From Methylotuvimicrobium buryatense 5G (GTDB lineage: Bacteria; Pseudomonadota; Gammaproteobacteria; Methylococcales; Methylomonadaceae): DNA of 64,000 nucleotides. Made by a program: the position numbers and the translations under genes. Every line of letters starts with the position of its first letter. The first letter of the stretch is position 1. The stretch covers positions 650,718 through 714,717 of the forward strand of contig NZ_KB455575.1 of the NCBI RefSeq assembly GCF_000341735.1, read 5' to 3'. Positions 36,178-43,948 of the stretch are shown here, piece after piece. Under the pieces are notes generated by a model. It was not told the origin of the DNA. It saw only the letters and a program-made list of their open reading frames with translations, and did not search any database.

Positions 36178-36567
36178 ATGAAAACAAAAACAGGAAGAAC
36201 CCAAAACACTGTGTCGGTAGCATTGGCCGCAGCATTGATCGGCATGGCGCCATTAAGTGCGGAAGCGAGAATGAATGCCGAAACGGAACATCAACCCCAA
36301 TTCATTTATCAATCCAAATCGATCAATCACAATATATATAGTTATTTAAGCAAACAAGCCGGCGTGGTATCTCTGAAACCGACTCTGATCTATGTCAATA
36401 GAGCATACGGGCAAGCCATTCACAGTTATGCGCATGCGGGTGAAGAAACCGAGATTCCGTTGACTATCGAATATGTGAATAAAGCTTATAATCCGGCTAT
36501 TTACAGTTATGAGGCCGCCGAATTGAAGCAGGAAGTCAATGTACCGCCTACGGTGGTCGTAGATTGA
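36178..36567 (+). CDS. Secreted protein with internal YVN-AY-x-SY repeats
   Basis: I do not recognise a family. The 129-residue protein has an apparent signal peptide (MKTKTGRTQNTVSVALAAAL, then ALIGMAPLSAEA, cleavage near residue 31). The mature part has three degenerate repeats: IYQSKSINHNIYSYLSK, IYVNRAYGQAIHSYAHAG and EYVNKAYNPAIYSYEAA. The ATG at 36178 follows GAGG at 36165; an in-frame ATG at 36163 is less likely. The gene lies between the CRISPR array and the adaptation operon, surrounded by REPs, and need not be linked to either. Confidence 0.65.
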   Translation: MKTKTGRTQNTVSVALAAALIGMAPLSAEARMNAETEHQPQFIYQSKSINHNIYSYLSKQAGVVSLKPTLIYVNRAYGQAIHSYAHAGEETEIPLTIEYVNKAYNPAIYSYEAAELKQEVNVPPTVVVD

Positions 36568-36782
36568 TTTTTTTCTGTTGCTTTTCCTTCCTTTAATCCC
36601 GCGCTCCGCATTGTTGATGAAACGGCGGAGCGTTTTATTTTTCGTCTGCGCTCTGTGCTATAAATGCTTTTAGGCGTGCCGGTCTAGCGGCGTTTCGCCT
36701 CTTTCCGTTAAATTGGATTCGCAACGCTGGAGCGTTGCGGGATGCATTCCAACGCAGAGCGTTGGAACGATAATCGCTTTAG
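36568..36782. repeat. REP gap before the tandem duplication
   Basis: GCGCTCCGCATTGTTGATGA and GGCGGAGCG (about 36600-36632) form a possible hairpin ending in TTTTATTTTTCG, a candidate terminator for the secreted protein gene. A REP (GCATTCCAACGCAGAGCGTTGG) at 36742-36764 follows. Confidence 0.5.
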
Positions 36783-37356
36783 TGGGAGCGATCCCCAGAT
36801 CGCGATTGTCGAGGCCGGTAATGCCAAAAAACGAATAACGGAATCGAAGACGCAACGCCTAAGCACAGAAATCCAATGAGTTAAACGTTGTAGCCTTCGA
36901 AAACGACAACGGTTGTTTGGCGGCAGCGGCTTCGATATCGCGACGAAGGCGTCGCTCCCACAGAGGGTCTAGACTTTTCGATCATTGGTACATCCGTAAT
37001 TAGGTGTTCCAGGCTAAAGCGTTTTAGTGCGGGAACTCGCGACGCGCCCACCGTTGCTGAATTTATTGCTGAGTATAAAAGCCACATGGTGGGAGCGATC
37101 CCCAGATCGCGATTGTCGAGGCCGATAATGCCAAAAATCGAATAACGGAATCGAAGTCGCAATGCCTAAGCACAGAAATCCAATGAGTTAAACGTTGTAG
37201 CCTTCGAAAACGACAACGGTTGTTTGGCGGCAGCGGCTTCGATATCGCGACGAAGGCGTCGCTCCCACAGAGGGTTTAGACTTTTCGAGCATTGGTACAT
37301 CCGTAATTAGGTGTTCCAGGCTAAAGCGTTTTAGTGCGGGAACTCGCGACGCGCCT
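36783..37356. repeat. ~268-bp duplication, 307-bp period
   Basis: 36783-37049 and 37090-37356 are nearly identical. Each starts GTGGGAGCGATCCCCAGATC, runs through CGACAACGGTTGTTTGGCGG and GCGACGAAGGCGTCGCTCCC, and ends GGGAACTCGCGACGCGCC. About 40 bp separate them. Each copy is itself a long imperfect palindrome, with GGGAGCGA near the left and TCGCTCCC to the right. No gene is present. Confidence 0.9.
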
Positions 37357-37365
37357 TGCAAATCC

Positions 37366-37427
37366 ATTCACTATTCACTATTCACTATTCACTATTCACT
37401 ATTCACTATTCACTATTCACTATTCAC
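37366..37427. repeat. Heptamer tandem repeat (CACTATT)n
   Basis: About nine copies of CACTATT, ending 77 bp before the cas2 ATG. A similar array with unit CACTGCT lies at 57700-57741. Confidence 0.95.
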
Positions 37428-37504
37428 CGCTAACCACTCACCCCCAAACCCGGCAAGCTTGCCAAACCCCTTATATCCACAATTTGCCGTTATGCTGTCA
37501 AACC

Positions 37505-37789
37505 ATGACAAAACGGCAACTTTATCTCGCGGCTTACGATATTTCCTGCAACAAGCGTTTGCGCAAGGCTTTGTATGTGCTTCGCGCTTATGCGTCCGGC
37601 GGGCAGAAGTCGGTGTTCGAATGTTTTTTGACGCCGGCGGAAAAACGTGCGCTGTTGGATGAAGTTGCCGGGGTTATCGATCCTGTGGAAGACCGCTTTA
37701 TTTTGCTGAAGTTGGTCGGGCCGAAGTCGATTCGTACGCTCGGTAAGGCGGTGTTGCCTCAGGACGGTTCGTTTTTTTATGTGGGGTGA
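37505..37789 (+). CDS. cas2: Cas2 (first of two)
   Basis: A 94-residue ferredoxin-fold protein that forms the integrase complex with Cas1. The first strand and loop LYLAAYDISCNKRLRKAL contain the conserved Asp; the second half is LRAYASGGQKSVFECFL. The following helix and strand (EDRFILLKLV) complete the fold. It is the first gene of a compact four-gene operon, with 3 bp to cas1. It shares little sequence with the second Cas2 at 39495. Confidence 0.93.
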   Translation: MTKRQLYLAAYDISCNKRLRKALYVLRAYASGGQKSVFECFLTPAEKRALLDEVAGVIDPVEDRFILLKLVGPKSIRTLGKAVLPQDGSFFYVG

Positions 37790-37792
37790 ACG

Positions 37793-38746
37793 ATGAGCAG
37801 TTTGTATTTGGATAGAAAGGAGTTGGCGGTCAAGCTCGACGGCCAGGCTTTGGCGCTTTATGAAGCAGGTCAAAAGAAAGGGACGGTTCCGTTGCATCTT
37901 TTGGATCGCGTAATAGTGAGAGGCAATATTCAATTGGAAAGCCGGGTGTTGGGGGCGTTGACCCAACGCAATATCGGTTTTTTGGTATTGTCGGGGCGGT
38001 CTACCGAAGCGACCGCGATGTTGGCGGCTAAGCCGCATGGCGATGCGGTTAGAAGGTTAGGGCAGTACCGGATGAGTTTGAGCGATGAAGCACGGCGTCC
38101 GCTGGCGAAGTGGTTGGTATTGGCCAAGTTGCGAGGGCAGCAGCGTTTGTTGCAGGATGCCTTGGCTGCGCGTCCCGATTTGAGAAAGCCTTTGACGGGC
38201 GCGCTGAATACCTTGCAAGGTATCGGCGGGACGTTACGCGGCGATGCGTTTGGCGTTTCATTGTCGGAATTGCGGGGTTATGAAGGTAGCGCAGCGGCGG
38301 CGTGTTTCGGCGCTTACCGGCATTTGTTCGCAGATTCGCTTAATTTTACCGGCCGTAAGAAGCGTCCGCCGCCGGACCCGGTCAACGCGTGTTTGTCTTT
38401 GGGTTATACGCTGCTGCATTACGATGCGGTCAGGGCTTGCCATTGGGTAGGTTTAGACCCGATGCTGGGTTTTTATCACGATGTTAGTTTCGGCCGGGAT
38501 TCTTTGGCCTGCGATCTGATGGAGCCGTTGCGGCCGTTGATGGATCAATGGGTTTGGCATTTGTTTCGCGAGCGGCGTTTGCGGGCCGAGCATTTCAGCG
38601 ACGATAAAGGCCGGTGTTTGCTTAATAAAGAAGGCCGACAGCGTTTTTACGGTTTTTACGAGAGCCAAGTCGGTAGCGCCCGGCGTTTGTTGCGCCGTTA
38701 CGGTTATGCTTTGGCCGACAGGCTGCGGCCGGAAGCGGAGGGTTAA
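37793..38746 (+). CDS. cas1: Cas1 integrase, catalytically intact
   Basis: A 317-residue spacer integrase. The N-terminal beta domain (SSLYLDRKELAVKLDGQALA) and C-terminal helical domain are both present. Metal ligands: Glu164 in RGYEGSAAA, His229 in GFYHDVSFG, and Asp241 with Glu244 in LACDLMEPLRP. VNACLSLGYTLLHYDAVRA is typical of the family. The gene starts 3 bp after cas2 and is followed after 2 bp by a second Cas1-like gene. Confidence 0.95.
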   Translation: MSSLYLDRKELAVKLDGQALALYEAGQKKGTVPLHLLDRVIVRGNIQLESRVLGALTQRNIGFLVLSGRSTEATAMLAAKPHGDAVRRLGQYRMSLSDEARRPLAKWLVLAKLRGQQRLLQDALAARPDLRKPLTGALNTLQGIGGTLRGDAFGVSLSELRGYEGSAAAACFGAYRHLFADSLNFTGRKKRPPPDPVNACLSLGYTLLHYDAVRACHWVGLDPMLGFYHDVSFGRDSLACDLMEPLRPLMDQWVWHLFRERRLRAEHFSDDKGRCLLNKEGRQRFYGFYESQVGSARRLLRRYGYALADRLRPEAEG

Positions 38747-38748
38747 GA

Positions 38749-39495
38749 ATGCGGCCCTTGTATATCGAAGGCAAACCCGGTTGCCGCGTGGTTTTGGACG
38801 AGCCGGCGCTCAGAATTTCGGTGCCGGATAAAGCCGACCGGTTGTTTCCGTTGGCGCGGATTTCGCGCGTGGTGTGTTCCGGTTCGGTCGAATGGACGAT
38901 GGGCGCATTGCTGGCTTGCGCCGATGCCGGTATCGTCGTTTTGATCTTGTCGAAAACCGGCGAGGTCAGGGCGCGTTGGTTGGGCGTCAGCCGGGATAGG
39001 CAATTGTTTGCCCAGCGTTTGCTTGATTTATTGTCAATGCCGGACGGCATGCAACGTTATGAAACTTGGCGGGCGGCCATGCAAAAAATGGCGGCTCGCA
39101 GTTTTGCCCGGCGCGCGGGATTGCATGATTGGCGGGAAATACCGGTTGCGGATTTGCTTAGCGGTTTGCGCTTGAATTTAATGAACGATTGGCCGAATGT
39201 CGTCAATCGAATCGAGTCGTTATTGTATGGCGAAATGACGTTGTTGTTACTAGAGCAGGGATTGGATGTGCAGGATGAATCCGTTCAAGTTAACCGGTTG
39301 GATTTAGCCGCCGATTTCAGCCGCTTGTTGCTGTGGGATTTTTATTTGCCGCTGCTGGATATGAAGGGGCGTTCTTCGGCGCTTCCCGGCGAACGCGCCT
39401 TGGTCGAGTTGTATCAAGGCCGTTCCGATCGGGTCGGTATCTTGTTTCGGGGCACGGTCAATAAGTTGCACCGGTTTTTGATGGGGGCTTCGTAA
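38749..39495 (+). CDS. Cas1-like protein lacking the catalytic triad (Cas1')
   Basis: A 248-residue protein that reads like a degenerate Cas1. The N-terminal strands PLYIEGKPGCRVVLDE and ISRVVCSGSVEWTMGALLACADAGIVVLILSKTG (given here as a region, residues about 38-72) parallel the beta domain of the neighbouring Cas1. SLLYGEMTLLLLEQGLD parallels SLGYTLLHYDAVRACHWVGLD. LDLAADFSRL at 184-193 sits where Cas1 has LACDLMEPL: Asp189 is kept, Arg192 replaces Glu244, and Glu177 falls where the His should be. The Glu-Gly-Ser-Ala motif is missing. It is inferred to be a non-catalytic partner. It starts 2 bp after cas1 and overlaps the next ATG by one base. Confidence 0.75.
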   Translation: MRPLYIEGKPGCRVVLDEPALRISVPDKADRLFPLARISRVVCSGSVEWTMGALLACADAGIVVLILSKTGEVRARWLGVSRDRQLFAQRLLDLLSMPDGMQRYETWRAAMQKMAARSFARRAGLHDWREIPVADLLSGLRLNLMNDWPNVVNRIESLLYGEMTLLLLEQGLDVQDESVQVNRLDLAADFSRLLLWDFYLPLLDMKGRSSALPGERALVELYQGRSDRVGILFRGTVNKLHRFLMGAS

Positions 39496-39803
39496 TGGCG
39501 GACAGTTCGGCGGGTTTGTATTTGATTTCTTACGATATTGCCGATCCTAAGCGTTTGTCGAAAACCCATCGGGTTTTGAAAAGGCAGGGTCTGCCGGTGC
39601 AGTATTCGGTTTTTATCGTTGTGATGAAGCGGCCTCGTTTGTTGCGCTTGTTACAGGCTCTTGGGCATTTGATCGATGAGCGGGAGGATGATATTCGTTG
39701 TTATCGTTTGCCGGAATGCGGCGAAATCAAAACCTTGGGCGTGCAGTTGTTTCCGGAAGATGTGTTGTTGTTTACCGGCGGCGTGAATAGGATTTTGAGT
39801 TGA
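39495..39803 (+). CDS. cas2: Cas2 (second, divergent)
   Basis: A 102-residue Cas2: GLYLISYDIADPKRLSKTHR carries the conserved Asp, and LPVQYSVFIVVMKRPRLLRL follows as in classical Cas2. IDEREDDIRCYRLPECG supplies the later strand. It is closer to textbook Cas2 than the first copy at 37505. The TAATG overlap with the Cas1-like gene indicates translational coupling, and its pairing with that gene suggests a dedicated partner. Confidence 0.93.
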   Translation: MADSSAGLYLISYDIADPKRLSKTHRVLKRQGLPVQYSVFIVVMKRPRLLRLLQALGHLIDEREDDIRCYRLPECGEIKTLGVQLFPEDVLLFTGGVNRILS

Positions 39804-40411
39804 TCCGGTCAAAGTTTATCGAGCTTGTGCTGAAATTTGGCTAGCAAAAAATATGCTTGTTTTTTAGCGACTGTGGCCTCGATGTCTTTATTTATTACCC
39901 AACATTTGCGACTCCGAAATCGCGACGAAGGCGTCGCTCCCACAGTACTCACGCTCAATGGTATCCATTGTCCGGTTGCCGTTTTTATACGGCAGGTCGT
40001 CTATGCTCATAGGCGCCAACTTAAGAAAATAACGCGTCATTCCGCCAGGGGTTGGCGGAATCCAGTGCCACGGATGGCAATGCGTGCTTTCACATCCATG
40101 AAACCTGGAAATCGGCAATCCATGCCGAGATGACCAATAATGCCGCTAATGCACCATAGAAGTTGGCGCTTATGTCAGCAATTCCCAGTTTGAGCAGTTT
40201 CGCCGATTTTAGGGTGTGGGGTATGCCTGTCGAGGAACGCCGTAAACCCATCCATGGGAGCTTGGCGGCAGCTCCCTGCTGCCGACATCCTCGCCAAGCA
40301 TACCCCACACCCTTTTTGATCTCCAAATTGGGAATTGCTGCGCTTATGTCGTCTGTGCTTGTGTATAACGACAGGTCCGCTATACTTTCGAGTTTTTGGA
40401 AATTAGTCATT
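39804..40411. repeat. Gap with hairpin element flanked by direct repeats
   Basis: 39922-39948 holds GCGACGAAGGCGTCGCTCCC. 40008-40075 is a unit also found at about 44908-44980 (AGCGCCAACTTAAG and CGCGTCATTCCGCCAGGG). 40212-40314 is a hairpin element with 16-bp perfect ends AGGGTGTGGGGTATGC / GCATACCCCACACCCT, nested inside AGCAATTCCCA / TGGGAATTGCT, with GCGCTTATGTC on both outer sides as a direct repeat. No gene was found. Confidence 0.8.
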
Positions 40412-40747
40412 ATGTCCCAATACCCTGAGAAAACCTGTTCCATCGATCGTTTGATTCGTCATCCGAAGCTTATCGAGACCGCTAAGTCCGGTGTGAAAAC
40501 TCAACAACGCCGGGACGGCGTTTATGCTTGGCCGGGAGAGGTTTTCGAGTTGGACGGAACGGCATTCGTCGTAACCGATTTGCAGCGCGAGCGTTTAGGC
40601 GATATGACCGATGAGCACGCCAAGGCGGAAGGTTATCCGAATTTGGAAAGCTATCGCGCGTTGATTCTATCGATGCATCCGGGTATGACCTGGGAGCCGG
40701 AGCACTTGGTTTGGGTGCATAGCTTCAAGATCAAACAGGACGACTAA
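40412..40747 (+). CDS. ASCH-domain protein
   Basis: A 111-residue protein of the ASCH (PUA-like) fold, expected to bind RNA or nucleotides. GVYAWPGEVFELDGTAFVVTD, shared between a strand and turn (residues about 35-55), and LGDMTDEHAKAEGYPNLESY near residue 61 fit ASCH proteins. The ATG at 40412 is preferred because the frame upstream is in repeat sequence. The cellular role is unknown. It lies 6 bp before the GIY-YIG gene, so the two are probably cotranscribed. Confidence 0.75.
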   Translation: MSQYPEKTCSIDRLIRHPKLIETAKSGVKTQQRRDGVYAWPGEVFELDGTAFVVTDLQRERLGDMTDEHAKAEGYPNLESYRALILSMHPGMTWEPEHLVWVHSFKIKQDD

Positions 40748-40753
40748 TTCGCG

Positions 40754-41020
40754 ATGCAGTGGTTCGTGTATATGATTCTTTGTAGCGACGAATCGCTGTA
40801 TACCGGCATTACTAATGATATCGACCGGCGTTTCCGGGAACATTCGGAAGGTAGACTGGGCGCCAAATATTTTCGAGGACGGCAAGCATCGCGTCTGGTT
40901 TATTTGGAAGGCGGGCACGACCGCAGTTCCGCAACGAAACGCGAGATTGCCATCAAGCGATTGAACCGCGCGCATAAACTGCTCTTATTGCGTTCGGATG
41001 TTAACCAATTAACCGGTTAA
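40754..41020 (+). CDS. GIY-YIG nuclease-superfamily protein
   Basis: An 88-residue single-domain protein of the YhbQ/UPF0213 type. VYMILCSDESLYTGITNDI carries the family's YM-YTG pattern, followed by DRRFREHSEGRLGAKYFRG and EIAIKRLNRAHK. These small proteins resemble the catalytic half of UvrC-like nucleases; activity and role are uncertain. It follows the ASCH gene with 6 bp between. Confidence 0.88.
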   Translation: MQWFVYMILCSDESLYTGITNDIDRRFREHSEGRLGAKYFRGRQASRLVYLEGGHDRSSATKREIAIKRLNRAHKLLLLRSDVNQLTG

Positions 41021-41057
41021 CGCAGGATTCGATGCTATTGTTACGGCTTTTTTACGG

Positions 41058-41063
41058 TATAAT
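41058..41063 (+). promoter_or_regulatory. Possible -10 box for argG
   Basis: TATAAT 38 bp before the argG ATG. TTGTTA at 41038 is too close (14 bp) to be an ideal -35. Confidence 0.4.
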
Positions 41064-41100
41064 TCACGGCATTTTTCAACTCAAGGTATTTTAAGGCGAT

Positions 41101-42312
41101 ATGTCCGATATTAATAAAGTGGTTTTGGCTTATTCCGGCGGTTTGGATACGTCGGTCATTTTGAAATGGTTGCAGGATGTATATTCTTGCGAAGTGGTCA
41201 CATTTACCGCCGATATCGGTCAGGGCGAAGAAGTCGAACCGGCGCGCGCAAAAGCTCAGGCCATGGGCATCAAGGAAATTTATATCGACGATCTGCGCGA
41301 GGAATTCGCGCGCGATTTCGTGTTTCCGATGTTCCGCGCCAATACGATTTATGAAGGCGAATATTTGCTCGGTACGTCGATTGCCCGTCCGTTGATCGCG
41401 AAACGTTTGATCGAAATCGCCAACGAAACCGGCGCCGAGGCGATTTCTCACGGCGCGACCGGCAAAGGCAACGATCAGGTTCGTTTCGAATTGGGTGCTT
41501 ATGCACTGCGTCCCGATATTCATATCATCGCGCCGTGGCGTGAGTGGGATTTGACCTCGCGCGAAAAACTGCTTAGCTATGCCGAGCAACACGGCATTCC
41601 GGTCGAAATGAAACGCGGTAAGGCATCGCCTTATTCGATGGATGCCAATTTACTGCATATTTCCTATGAGGGCGGTATTCTCGAAGATCCTTGGGCGGAG
41701 CCCGAAGAGTCGATGTGGCGTTGGTCGGTCTCGCCGGAAGCGGCGCCCGACGAGCCGACTTATATCGAATTGACTTATCAAGGCGGCGATATCGTCGCAA
41801 TCGACGGCGTGCCTCATTCGCCCGCCGAAGTGTTGGAGAAATTGAATAAAGTCGCGGGCGCCAATGGCGTAGGTCGGCTCGATATCGTCGAGAATCGTTA
41901 TGTCGGCATGAAGTCGCGAGGTTGTTATGAAACGCCGGGCGGTACGATCATGCTTAAAGCGCATCGGGCGATCGAATCTTTGACGCTCGATAGAGAAGTC
42001 GCGCATTTGAAGGATGAATTGATGCCGCGCTATGCCAGTTTGATTTATAACGGTTACTGGTGGAGTCCTGAACGGAAAATGTTGCAGGAAATGATCGATG
42101 CATCGCAGGCCAATGTCAATGGTACGGTTAGGATAAAACTGTATAAAGGCAATGTCATTGTGGCCGGTCGTGCTTCCGATACCGATAGCTTGTTCGACGA
42201 GTCGATCGCGACTTTCGAGGACGATGCCGGCGCCTATAATCAAAAGGATGCCGAAGGCTTTATTAAATTGAATGCATTGAGAATGCGTATTGCGGCAAAA
42301 AAAGGCCGTTGA
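41101..42312 (+). CDS. argG: Argininosuccinate synthase
   Basis: Ligates citrulline and aspartate with ATP in arginine synthesis. It is 403 residues, the usual length. [15 protein letters not shown] at residues 9-23 is the PP-loop nucleotide-binding motif; [19 protein letters not shown]-like [16 protein letters not shown], and [16 protein letters not shown] are diagnostic. It is monocistronic by spacing. A GGGATCGTC / GACGATCCC stem (42323-42356) follows but lacks a T run. Confidence 0.97.
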   Translation: MSDINKVVLAYSGGLDTSVILKWLQDVYSCEVVTFTADIGQGEEVEPARAKAQAMGIKEIYIDDLREEFARDFVFPMFRANTIYEGEYLLGTSIARPLIAKRLIEIANETGAEAISHGATGKGNDQVRFELGAYALRPDIHIIAPWREWDLTSREKLLSYAEQHGIPVEMKRGKASPYSMDANLLHISYEGGILEDPWAEPEESMWRWSVSPEAAPDEPTYIELTYQGGDIVAIDGVPHSPAEVLEKLNKVAGANGVGRLDIVENRYVGMKSRGCYETPGGTIMLKAHRAIESLTLDREVAHLKDELMPRYASLIYNGYWWSPERKMLQEMIDASQANVNGTVRIKLYKGNVIVAGRASDTDSLFDESIATFEDDAGAYNQKDAEGFIKLNALRMRIAAKKGR

Positions 42313-42322
42313 GCCGATATGG

Positions 42323-42356
42323 GATCGTCTTGCTGCTTGGCTGCCTGACGATCCCG
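42323..42356 (+). terminator. Inverted repeat after argG
   Basis: GGGATCGTC, a 16-nt loop and GACGATCCC, followed by GATAAAAAG rather than T residues. It might stabilise the mRNA end or end transcription inefficiently. Confidence 0.4.
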
Positions 42357-42548
42357 ATAAAAAGCAGGACAATTCTATTTAAACTTGTATAATTGCCAGG
42401 TTAATTTTTTATCTCAAACCGCTTATTATTAGACATTACTGTGCGGTTCTCGGATGAAGGCGATTTATGCGGGTCAATTTTGTCAATAATAAAAAATTTC
42501 GGTGGGGAAGCTGTCAGCTAAGGAATTCCGTATCGAGAGGAAGAAATA

Positions 42549-43154
42549 ATGAGCGAAAAGCTAAATTCGAACTCTGGTAATGGACGGGACAGTGGTTTGA
42601 TCGTTGTGGAAAGAATTCCGTCGCATCAGAGTCTGGTAAAGGTAAACAGGGTTTTGATCTATGCGGTGTTTTTTTTAACAGCTATGGTCTTTCTGATGGG
42701 TTTTTTTCTTATGCCTACTCAGGACGCCATCAACCATTTAAAGGCCGTTCGAATAGAGCAGGCTTTTAATAAAACTAATAATCCTGCCATGTCCGCTGAA
42801 ATCGATATTCTCAAGGCGCAGTTGATCGGTTTGATCAGCGGCTCGATAGAAAGCAAATTGACAACGCTCGAGCAAAGCGTGAAATTAGGTAGCGTCAATT
42901 ATTCTTTGGGGACGATTGCGGATCTTAAAAACGATGTGAAGATGCTGCGCTCTTATTCCGATGCGGCTAAACCCAATCTTTCTGAAGCCAATAACGAACA
43001 GTTGCTGGCTGAAATGTCGCAATTAAAGAATCTGATTTATTTGACTTTAGGTTCCTGCGGCCTCATGCTCGCGGCAATTGCCGGCGTTTGGTTTAGAACG
43101 CGCAGAAGGCTAGTTCACCAAAATGCCCGTCGCGGTTTTTTAGGTAAGCATTAA
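42549..43154 (+). CDS. Two-helix membrane protein with coiled-coil middle
   Basis: Not recognised. The 201-residue protein has a membrane segment near residues 35-56 (VLIYAVFFLTAMVFLMGFFL), a periplasmic or cytoplasmic helical middle (residues 60-155, leucine-rich heptads around AEIDILKAQLIGLISGSIES), and a second membrane segment near 162-182 (LIYLTLGSCGLMLAAIAGVW), ending in a basic tail (RTRRRLVHQNARRGFLGKH). AGAGGAAG before the ATG supports the start. No operon partners. Confidence 0.7.
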   Translation: MSEKLNSNSGNGRDSGLIVVERIPSHQSLVKVNRVLIYAVFFLTAMVFLMGFFLMPTQDAINHLKAVRIEQAFNKTNNPAMSAEIDILKAQLIGLISGSIESKLTTLEQSVKLGSVNYSLGTIADLKNDVKMLRSYSDAAKPNLSEANNEQLLAEMSQLKNLIYLTLGSCGLMLAAIAGVWFRTRRRLVHQNARRGFLGKH

Positions 43155-43525
43155 TTCTAATGCATCATCGTTCCTACGCTCTGCGTGGGAATGCATCCCT
43201 AGACGCTCTGCGTCACCAGTGGGCGATAAAACAAGCAAGAGTAACTCCTCCATTAGCGCCAACTTAGTGCTTATCACATAGTGCATTTGCCGCTTTATTT
43301 CGTTATATCGGCATGGATTTCCGATCTTCCGGTTACATAAGTGTGAAGCTAAGCATTGCCAACCGTGGTGCTGGATTCCGCCAATCCCTGGCGGAATGAC
43401 CTGTTTTTCTGGTTCCCACGGTCCTCCCGTGGGAACCCATACCTTGGTAACCCCATGTAAGATTCGGTATGCATTCCCACGCTGGGGCGGTGGGAACGAG
43501 GAATGTGATGATACCAAAGTAACAA
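43155..43525. repeat. REP gap before the cytochrome terminator
   Basis: Contains CGTTCCTACGCTCTGCGTGG (43168), an AGCGCCAACTTAGTGCTTATC unit related to 40008 and 44908, and a pair of REP-like palindromes at 43413-43500. No gene. Confidence 0.75.
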
Positions 43526-43563
43526 AAAAGCCGCTAACGGATAATCGTTAGCGGCTTTTTTGT
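43526..43563 (-). terminator. Rho-independent terminator after cytochrome c
   Basis: AAAAAAGCCGCTAACG and CGTTAGCGGCTTTTTT form a perfect stem with A and T runs on both sides. It can act for the minus-strand cytochrome gene and equally for plus-strand transcripts. Confidence 0.9.
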
Positions 43564-43612
43564 TGGGCAAATCGGTCAAACGTTTAAGCTTGACCGACAA
43601 CTCCAGTTACTT

Positions 43613-43948
43613 TTATTTGCTCAGGAATTCGTAAACAGCATCGATTGCTTGTTCTTCGCTTAAACCGGCTTTTTTGACCGGTCCCAAGCTCATGATCTGA
43701 TCGGTAGCTTTAGGCATGCCGCCTTTACCCTCTTTCAATACGGTACCGAATTTTGCACGGTCTAAAGCGCCGCTTTTGATCAGTTCACGTAATTGCGGGT
43801 TTGATGAAATATCGTGGCAAGCACCGCAGCCGCGACCGAATGCGCGATCATAGATTTTTTTGCCGACCGCTGCGTCTCCGGCTGCGAATGCTTGGCTGCT
43901 TAAAGTCAGGGCTGCGAAACCTGCTGCTGCGATTAAGGATTTTTTCAT
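43613..43948 (-). CDS. Small periplasmic cytochrome c
   Basis: A 111-residue monohaem class-I cytochrome. A clear signal peptide (MKKSLIAAAGFAALTLSSQA, cleavage after AFA near residue 22) exports it. The haem site is CGACH in FGRGCGACHDISSNP; the axial methionine is probably in GKGGMPKATDQ. The C-terminal helix EEQAIDAVYEFLSK is typical. An electron-transfer role in respiration or methylotrophy is inferred. A terminator follows at 43526. Confidence 0.9.
   Translation of the reverse strand: MKKSLIAAAGFAALTLSSQAFAAGDAAVGKKIYDRAFGRGCGACHDISSNPQLRELIKSGALDRAKFGTVLKEGKGGMPKATDQIMSLGPVKKAGLSEEQAIDAVYEFLSK

Noticed and set aside
37366-37427. Second small CRISPR-like array
   Set aside because: A 7-bp unit with no spacers; it is a microsatellite.
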